DNA of 64,000 bases from Hydractinia symbiolongicarpus (Eukaryota; Cnidaria; Hydrozoa; Anthoathecata; Hydractiniidae): the NCBI RefSeq assembly GCF_029227915.1, contig NC_079885.1:5890001-5954000 (forward strand). Direction: 5' to 3'. Positions 57,751 to 64,000 of this stretch are shown in pieces; positions within the stretch are counted from its first letter, which is position 1, and every line of letters starts with the position of its first letter. The notes beneath the pieces were generated by a model, which saw only the letters and a list, made by a program, of their open reading frames with translations, ran no database searches and was not told where the DNA came from. A program made the position numbers and the translations under genes.

Positions 57751-58532
57751 TTACATTTCATGTACAATATTTATAGTATCCTTTACATAGTCATCCATTA
57801 AAAATTCAGTCATTTCTTCAGCTGTAAGACAATACTGAAAACGTAACCCATCCTTTGCAAAAGAAGTGAAAAACTCGTATTTAGACATTTCACCTAAAAA
57901 GGGCATTTGAGGAGGAAGGCCAGACAAAGAGATATATCCTCAATCAAGCATACAGGTAGGTTTTTCACCATTCCCTACCAATAATGATCGGTCAGTATCA
58001 TTAGAATATATGCCAACATGGCCATGTTTTGTGGCAGAAGCCTACGCATTCATGAAACGAAATATACCATGTGCATCTAAGAGAACATGGTGAAAGCTTA
58101 CCACCAACATAAGCGAGTCGTCAATAAGCGAAATAATTTATGCAATAAGAAGAATGCATCTTTTGTTAACAAAAATTCTTGAAGCTCAGGAAGAAAGACA
58201 TCTCTTTCTGGTAATTTCTTAATTTTAAAATCAACAGCTTCAACATCTTTGAAAGAAAAATTGGCCTTTGACTTTGTTAATTTTACTCTATGATCATCAA
58301 GATTTAGGACTCCACTACTGGTAGTATATTCAATGCTACCACACACTTCAGGATAATCTTGAAGGGTTACTTTCAAACCATCTATCATTTTGTCAATAGA
58401 AAAGGAGCCATCTGTTCCATCATTGTTGAAGAAAAAACAAAAAATTGCGTAAACTTTTGGCTGACATATATCCAAAACACTCAACAAAATGTTTTCTTTC
58501 ACCAAAGTTTGTGAACAAAGCTTAATGATTTC
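57751..58532 (-). pseudogene. BAHD-type acyltransferase, N-terminal half, broken
   Basis: From an acceptor-like ttgcag at 58533 the minus strand reads 144 codons to a TAA at 58100-58098. It contains LLSVLDICQPKVYAIFCFFF and MIDGLKVTLQDYPEVCGSIE, which match the start of the BAHD/PF02458 transferase fold. After a frame change at about 58095 it reads FHHVLLDAHGIFRFMNA, which carries the family HxxxD catalytic motif (HVLLD) and following glycine. That frame is then interrupted by TAG (at the expected Trp of NAW) and by TGA further on, and ends at TAA (57753-57751). The C-terminal half with a DFGWG-like motif was not found. The first exon upstream is not seen; a SINE sits at 58549. BAHD enzymes transfer acyl groups from CoA and are best known from plants and fungi. 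Confidence 0.65.
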
Positions 58533-58548
58533 CTGCAATTTTTATGTT

Positions 58549-58920
58549 AGATAGATAGATAGATGTGCATATTTTACATGGCTAGCCTCACAAATATTGA
58601 GGGATATACCCTGTCTATTATTTCCAGGAGGGGCCATGGCGTAGATGGAGAGTCCTAGAGTATTTAATGCTCATTTTGAGCTACGCAGACCCAATTAGAG
58701 CCCGCGCTCTACTAGACAACTCCCGGCAACATCCAACGGCCCACACAGTGTGCCATCTTCCCAATTTCCCTCACATGGCTTGGGTTAACCCGGGGCTATG
58801 GTAACATTCACTCGCCCATGTTGAATCGCCGTCAAGAGGAATCGAACCCCAGTCTCCCGCACAAAGTACGAGAGCTATAACCACTAATCTACGGCGCCAC
58901 CCACTAATCTACGGCGCCAC
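58549..58920 (-). mobile_element. tRNA-derived SINE, longest copy (C), with (ATCT)n tail
   Basis: On the minus strand the order is: tRNA-like head (GGCGCCGTAGATTAGTGGTT, then GGGGTTCGATTCC as B box), a body of about 270 bp, and a tail of (ATCT)n, seen on the plus strand as agatagatagatagat at 58549. Copies at 7691, 10423, 60693 and 61495 share its parts. The head end carries an exact 20-bp duplication (ccactaatctacggcgccac twice, ending 58920). It lies directly upstream of the BAHD relic. Confidence 0.88.
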
Positions 58921-59335
58921 TGTTCATTGTAATGACATGTTCATTGTAATGACGTTAATATTTTTCTTCTGGTTTTTCTTTGCTTGCTTAAAAATAGTCT
59001 AAATTTGAAAAAAAAATCCAAATCCAAGAGCAAAATGGTTACATAAATACCATATTTGCATAGCATGTTTGATTTTTCAGTTAAATTAATTAAGGTATGT
59101 TTATTATTTTTACTGGGGTATTGGCACTTGATTAGGGAAGCAAAAGGTTAAGGAAATAAACTTTGATGACTTTAGCATTGTCCTGTCGATACAAAAGACT
59201 TTTGAAAAATTTTAAAATGTGTTCCTGCTATTGTAAGCATATTAATATAAGTTCTGTGTAAAAATATGCAGTAACTTAATTCCTGAAGGCTGCTTATATT
59301 AAGTATCCCAAGTGCTTAAGTATCCCAAGTGCTTA
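58921..59335. other. No recognisable gene
   Basis: Begins with a short tandem duplication (tgttcattgtaatgac twice). Otherwise AT-rich with no supported feature. Confidence 0.4.
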
Positions 59336-59595
59336 AAGGAAACCCAGGGTAAAAAATGATGTTGGACTTATATTATAGAGCTTAAAAAAGTTGGTTAACA
59401 AGTTTTTTGATTTTATAAACTCTTTTTGTTCTCAAGATATTCACATTTCCAGAATTTTAAATTTAAAAATGTGGCATAAATTATGATGTCATATTTGAGT
59501 AATAGCAAATGTTGACATTTTCTGTCATTAGCAATTTTAAACCTGTTAAGGAAAGTGCAGTTTAAATAAAAATCCCTTAAAAAAATTCATTTTGA
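59336..59595 (+). repeat. Dispersed repeat, copy 2 (AAAGGGAACCC family)
   Basis: Aligns to 13655-13950 in the same orientation with shared blocks such as aagttggttaa, ttctcaagatattcacattt, gatgtcatatttgagtaata and aacctgttaagg. No coding capacity. Confidence 0.7.
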
Positions 59596-59834
59596 AATCT
59601 CTCTTCAGTTTTCATGCTGCGACCTGTATTTTCAGCTCTTTTGACGTCATGAGGAATCCTGATGTTTTCTAGTTTTTGAATGTATGCAATAATAGTAATC
59701 GAAGCAGAATTTTTTTTTAAAAAAAAAATTGTTTACACTATAATAAGTGTTAGTTAGTGTACACTACAATGGATTGGTGAACATTGTTTTGCACATGACA
59801 TTTTTAAATTTACCAGCACTTTATTTCTGTTTAG

Positions 59835-60212
59835 AAAGGAATGATATGAGAATGGTTAGGTGGATGTGTAACGCCAGTCTGAGAGACAGAAAGACTTCAG
59901 ATGAGCTAAGAAGCAAGCTAAGTCTCCGTAGAATTAAAGATGTTTTCCAGATAAGAAGATTGAATTGGCTGGGGCACTTGGAAAGAATGGAGGAGGATAA
60001 TTGGGTAAGAAAGTGTAGAGACTTGATAGTTCCTGGGGCAACGCCCAGAGGTAGACCGAGAAAGACTTGGCAGGAGGTTATGAGGACAGACTTGATACAG
60101 AGGAAGTTGAGTTTAGGTCTAACACAGTCTAGATCAGATTGGAAGAGGGTCATTAATATACCCCGTCCAACCCAGGCTAGCATGGAAAACGGACGTTAAG
60201 CCTAGAATGATG
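59835..60212 (+). pseudogene. LINE 3'-end fragment (RT C-terminal tail)
   Basis: The frame from about 59835 to 60199 reads MRMVRWMCNASLRDRKTSDE, LNWLGHLERMEEDNWVRKC and GRPRKTWQEVMRTDL. These are the stereotyped last ~110 residues of RTE/Jockey-like RT proteins (W-GH-ERM, GRPRKTW motifs). The short 3' end finishes in a (ATG)n-type tail (atgatgatgat near 60208). The catalytic RT region is absent, so this is a heavily 5'-truncated insertion. The upstream ATG at 59747 and its first ~30 codons are host sequence. Confidence 0.8.
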
Positions 60213-60692
60213 ATGATGACTTAAGTGTCTTTGAGCTTAGAGAACTGATACTGGGTGCACCAGCCATGTCCTAAAAAATATCCTGTCAATTTCTTAACAT
60301 ATCATTATACAGGCCTCTTTTCAATTCTGAGCTTAAAGTACACTAGCCACATCCATTACATTTACATGCATGCATGCATTCTTTAACAACAAGGTTAAAT
60401 AAAGCTATACTTGCATGAGGAGCTTTGTTTAGCCTTTATTGTTTTATCTCAGTACTCACTCATAAATGTAAATCATATAAAATGAAATATTTTTCTTAGA
60501 TACTAATGTTATATGAGTGTTCTGAGATTGTTTTAATGTGGAAGGTAAGTTTTAAAGGAGTAACTTTAAAGATATTACAGTCACCAGTTAGCGTAGGGTA
60601 CATAACTACATTACTTAGATTACTAAGTTAAAACCTATTGGTTGTTAATAGTTTACCAGGACAAACCATTCCAATCCCACGCAATCTAAATT
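60213..60692. other. No recognisable gene
   Basis: AT-rich spacer with a short (catg)n run near 60365. Confidence 0.35.
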
Positions 60693-60830
60693 ATAGTGGC
60701 CATTAGTTTAGTGGTTATAACTCTCTCACTTTTTGCAGGAGACCAGGGTTCGATTCCCTTGAAGGTGATTCAACATAGGCAAGTGAAGCTTACCATAGGT
60801 TAACATAAGCCCATGTGATGGAAATTGGGG
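60693..60830 (+). mobile_element. tRNA-derived SINE, head fragment (copy D)
   Basis: The plus strand has tRNA-like GTGGCCATTAGTTTAGTGG, B box GGTTCGATTCCC and the start of the body (gattcaacataggcaagtg) as in the longest copy, then breaks off at ggggagacgtaagtaag. The 3' part of the SINE is missing. Confidence 0.75.
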
Positions 60831-61062
60831 AGACGTAAGTAAGTAATAAGTAAATTTATTTATCAATTAATTGCCAATGTTTCCAGAAAAAACACAGTAT
60901 TAGAAAGACAAATGTATTTCATTTAACAACGATGTTAATATAAAGGAATATTTGGCGAACAGGGGTGAGGATGCTGTGCAAGCATAAATAAACAAAACTC
61001 TCGTGCATGTGTACCCAATTTAATAACACTCTCCCTTACACGTATCCTAATATTATATTTGT

Positions 61063-61315
61063 TTTCAACAACTTCCTGTTGCTACCTACTCGCAATTTTT
61101 TTCCTTCTTGCAATTTTTTTACAACTGTTGGTTGTTTCTAACTTTTCGTTGTTTCCTTTATCTCTTTTTTACAAACTTGTTTTCGTTTCTCTCTTTTTTT
61201 TACAACTTCTCATTGTTTCATTTCTCTCTTTTTTACATCTTCTTGTTGGTTCCTTTCTCTATTTTTTACAACTTGTACTTGTTGACTTTCTCTCTTTTTT
61301 AAAACTACTTGTGTA
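61063..61315. repeat. Pyrimidine-rich minisatellite, about 40-45 bp unit
   Basis: Five to six degenerate units containing ttttttacaactt and gttgtttcctttctctc. Strong strand asymmetry (C+T rich). Open frames here are hydrophobic by-products. Confidence 0.75.
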
Positions 61316-61494
61316 AAATTGATCTCACGAGCACGCACACACCACAAAACGAAGACTGACGAAGGCAGCCCAGCATTAGTAAAATTACAATGTTATAAAT
61401 CGTATTATTAAGGTGTCACAGCTATTGTTGTATCTTAGCTTAAGCAGAGGTGCCGGCCACCCTAAAAAGAAGGACAAATACAAACTAAACAGGC

Positions 61495-61660
61495 AGTGTG
61501 TGGACCGTTGGATGTTTCCAGGAGTTGTCTAGTAGAGCAAGGTCTGCAGCTCAAAATGAGCATTAAATACTCTGGACTCCCCATCTAATCTAAGCCATGG
61601 CTTCTCCCTGGAAATACTAGGGTATATCCCTCGATATTTGTGCACTATCTACCTATCATA
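61495..61660 (+). mobile_element. tRNA-derived SINE, 3' part (copy E)
   Basis: 5'-truncated, plus orientation. Starts in the body (gtgtgtggaccgttggatgt) and ends at gggtatatccctcgatattt and a decayed (ATCT)n tail (actatctacctatcatag). Together with copy D it covers nearly the whole element, but the two are 660 bp apart. Confidence 0.75.
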
Positions 61661-62885
61661 GCTAAATTAAATGCAAAGAAAACCAAGACTTGTAGCAAAT
61701 CAGAAATAGCAAATGAAACAGAACTTTACTTTACCCCATTTCTCTCTCCCTCTCCTTCTTCCACGACTCGATTACACCAGGCTCGCCTGAGATTAAACGC
61801 TGGTTTCCACCTATCTTTAATTGGTCGAATCCGATCGAAGTTGGTTACTTTCTCCTTTTTTTGTAGATAGATTCGACAAATTTGTTTAAATGGAAACCCG
61901 TCTTCGGAGCCGCAGCTAACAAAACCTTTTGGAACAGAACCCAACAAACCAATCTGAATTGACCAGTGTTGTAAGTGTCAGTGTTCAAAGTATGGTGTGG
62001 TGTTAAAGCTTTTTGACAACTGGGTATAGGATATATAAGCTTAGTCTAAACACTGTCGTGCTGCAAATAAAATTTACAATTTTAACGTTATCTTAAAAAG
62101 AGTGACTTTAATAATATTTCAGTCAGCTAGCTAATCATCGCACTTACAACTTACTTCACTGGGCTACAAAGAAATAACCCTCATGGTGTTGCTAACAGCA
62201 TTTAATATATTTATTTTTGCATCATTATTTGCATATTCTGTTTGTCTGACACCGATTGTTATTGGTAAGTCTAATTTTTTTTTGTCATTGTATGGTACTA
62301 GAAAGGGTCGTTGGCAATGCGATTCTGTCTCAGTTAACAGTTTAGAATGGATGTTAAACTTGCGACCCCCTTCCCACCACGTTAACGACATGCTATTTTC
62401 TGGCTTTTCACCATAATACTACATTAAAATAAAGAGGGTAGTACCTCTTGAAAGTTCATATACCCCAGGCAGGGGTATGATATTTAGTCGTTACCTGAGT
62501 AAAAGGGCGGCATTGATATTTACGAAAATCGAGCGATGTGATTAGTTAGAACTTATGTCATAGCAGGCAATATTCCACAGTATTTCCTACTACTATAGCA
62601 ACCTCTGTCAAGTATTGTCCTCGCAAGCTTGGCAATACTTTGGCGACGGTCAATATTCTCCGGTATTGCCCTCATAAACAGTTATTATAGGGTTATTAAT
62701 ACATCACTAATCGATAAGGCCTGTGGAAAAATCCACTTAGGCAGGATAACAGAAAAACAACTGTCATTTATTTATTTTTTCAGAAATGTGTATGCCTCTT
62801 GACTTCATCGTATAGATCTTAAAAAGCTGATAAAGGAAATATATAGGGTTATGTACTTTTGACAAACGGTTGCAGAGATATCAAG
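61661..62885. other. No recognisable gene
   Basis: Mixed sequence without a supported gene. Short open frames on both strands at 61640-62416 show no family motif. Confidence 0.35.
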
Positions 62886-62889
62886 GTTT

Positions 62890-63005
62890 AAAGGTTTTTT
62901 GATGACGTCATCAACCCGTCCATTCCAAAACAGATGCGGGGACCCAGGTTTGGGAAACTTACCCAAAATGGTCCCAGACGCAAGAGATGACGTCAGTTAT
63001 TTCAA
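62890..63005. repeat. Probable dispersed repeat bounded by TGACGTCA words
   Basis: GATGACGTCATCAACCCGTC at 62899 and GATGACGTCAGTTATTTC near 62985 bracket a CCCAGGTTTGGGAAACTTAC segment that is more GC-rich than its surroundings. It looks like a small interspersed repeat; class unknown. Confidence 0.4.
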
Positions 63006-63293
63006 CCCGTTTCCTAGTTATTTAGCCTTAAATTTAAAAGTGCAATGCAATGGCTTCACTAATCTTAATATACCTTCCTTTGAAGTCAATATTGCTCTAA
63101 CGGATTCCTCAGTAAAAACACATCATAATAGTGGAGAACATTGTATTATGAAATAAATTTATACAACATCCTTCGCATTGGAACGCAATTGTATATTTGG
63201 GGCATGGATTGGGATGCCAGGCATTAAGATTAGACAATAACAGACAGGACAGATACATGTGCAGGTACAAAAACAGTACTAACCCCATCACAT

Positions 63294-63690
63294 GCACTTA
63301 AATGGTATGACCCACTCACAATGACATGTAATCTAGGCAGCACTCCATTGTGAGTGTCCCCCACAGAATTTCATCATAATGCCCTTCAATGGTAGGACAA
63401 GCTTGAATGTCCCCCCCAGCATTAATCTCATCATATGCACTTCAATGGTACGACAAGCTCGAATGTCTACCACGGCATTTCATTATCATTTCATCATAAT
63501 GCACTTCAATGAAACGACAAGCTTGAATGTCTCCCACAGCATTATGCACTTCAATGGTACAACAAGCTTGAATGTCTACCACGGCATATCTCATTATTCC
63601 CTTCGTCATAATGCACTTTAATGGTATGACACACTCACAATGACATGTACATCTTGGCTGCACTGCAATTGTGAATGTCTCCCACGGCAT
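63294..63690. repeat. Irregular tandem repeat, six units of 45-86 bp
   Basis: Units begin gcacttcaatggta(c/t)gaca (63295, 63381, 63437, 63501, 63546, 63612) and end gaatgtctcccacggcat. The first and last units share a longer form with cactcacaatgacatgta. The array therefore has two unit types. Confidence 0.85.
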
Positions 63691-63792
63691 TACTTACCCA
63701 CATCTCATTATTCTCTTCTATTCTTCAATATAAATAATAATAATATATAAATTAATAATAGCATACAGTAATAATATCAAGTAATGATATAA

Positions 63793-64000
63793 TCAACAGT
63801 CCACACACGTGTATCTGTCCAAATTTTTGGCTGACTTAGGAAGGCCGACATCCCCATCAGTTAAAACGCGCAATGTGTAATTAGGCAGAACTAAACTGCT
63901 GACAGCAGTTTTAGCCAAATAGTTGTTCAAGGAAACCGTGCAGCTAGAGCAAGTGTCTCCATCTTTGTTGATGCGTGAGGGATAAGCCAGTTTAAACCAG
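63793..64000 (-). CDS. Unidentified reading frame, C-terminal end, enters from right edge
   Basis: The minus strand is open from base 64000 to a TGA at 63795-63793, about 68 codons (WFKLAYPSRINKDGDTCSSC, later DRYTCVDC at the very end). It is balanced in composition with paired cysteines (CSSC, CVDC), unlike the random short frames nearby. No family was recognised. It could be the last exon of a host gene or the tail of a mobile-element protein. Confidence 0.45.
   Translation of the reverse strand, partial: WFKLAYPSRINKDGDTCSSCTVSLNNYLAKTAVSSLVLPNYTLRVLTDGDVGLPKSAKNLDRYTCVDC

Noticed and set aside
49449-58532. BAHD relic and CCNDBP1 as parts of one minus-strand gene
   Set aside because: CCNDBP1 has its own ATG at 56189 and closes in phase over 12 exons. 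The BAHD frames end in stops and have no donor leading into it.
59747-60199. A 150-residue host gene starting at 59747
   Set aside because: Only the part from about 59835 is protein-like, and it matches the stereotyped C-terminal tail of LINE RT proteins. The first ~30 codons are unrelated flank.
61059-61316. Hydrophobic membrane protein frame
   Set aside because: Translation of a pyrimidine-rich minisatellite; two overlapping frames give similarly hydrophobic peptides.

Overview
The window is animal nuclear DNA. It is AT-rich, and its genes are intron-rich with canonical GT-AG junctions. It contains a pol III tRNA gene and many degraded non-LTR retrotransposons, SINEs, Helitron-type elements and MITE-like repeats. 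The gene content (EXOC2/Sec5, METTL17, CCNDBP1, an FBXL-type F-box/LRR gene) is metazoan housekeeping content. The AT bias, short introns, Penelope and LINE relics and a secreted CBM2-like gene suggest an early-branching marine animal, most likely a hydrozoan cnidarian. That placement is inference. No bacterial operons, CRISPR arrays or viral genomes were seen.

Layout. 1-2777: 3' part of a LINE (endonuclease end plus reverse transcriptase) that runs off the left edge and ends in (ATCT)n. 4773-5564 (-): a secreted two-domain gene with an in-frame TAG between the domains. 6.3-8.0 kb: a minisatellite, a fold-back element and a SINE. 8281-10246: a 5'-truncated LINE ending in (TTAC)n. 10.4-14 kb: a SINE and nested terminal-inverted-repeat elements. 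14852-23094 (+): METTL17, 16 resolved exons. 24525-24596 (+): tRNA-Glu(UUC). 25309-26718 (+): an intronless F-box/LRR gene. 26.8-31.7 kb: gene-poor, with a Penelope GIY-YIG relic and a 128-bp satellite. 31782-47937 (-): EXOC2, about 30 coding exons including a 20-nt microexon, with Helitron-type elements in its introns. 49449-56189 (-): CCNDBP1, 12 exons. 57751-58532 (-): a broken BAHD-type acyltransferase. 58.5-63.7 kb: SINEs, a LINE tail and tandem repeats. 63793-64000 (-): an unidentified reading frame entering from the right edge.

The genes do not form a pathway. METTL17 acts in mitoribosome assembly, EXOC2 in exocyst-mediated secretion, the F-box protein in ubiquitin ligase targeting, and CCNDBP1 in cell-cycle and transcription control. 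CCNDBP1 and EXOC2 are head-to-tail on the minus strand, about 1.5 kb apart.

I see no clear new multi-gene system. The most interesting items are the NPF-motif tail on EXOC2, its microexon, the in-frame TAG in the secreted gene, the animal BAHD relic, and a SINE and a LINE that share an (ATCT)n tail. Exons were assembled by eye from splice sites, phase and family knowledge. Two EXOC2 joints and the first METTL17 exon are unresolved.
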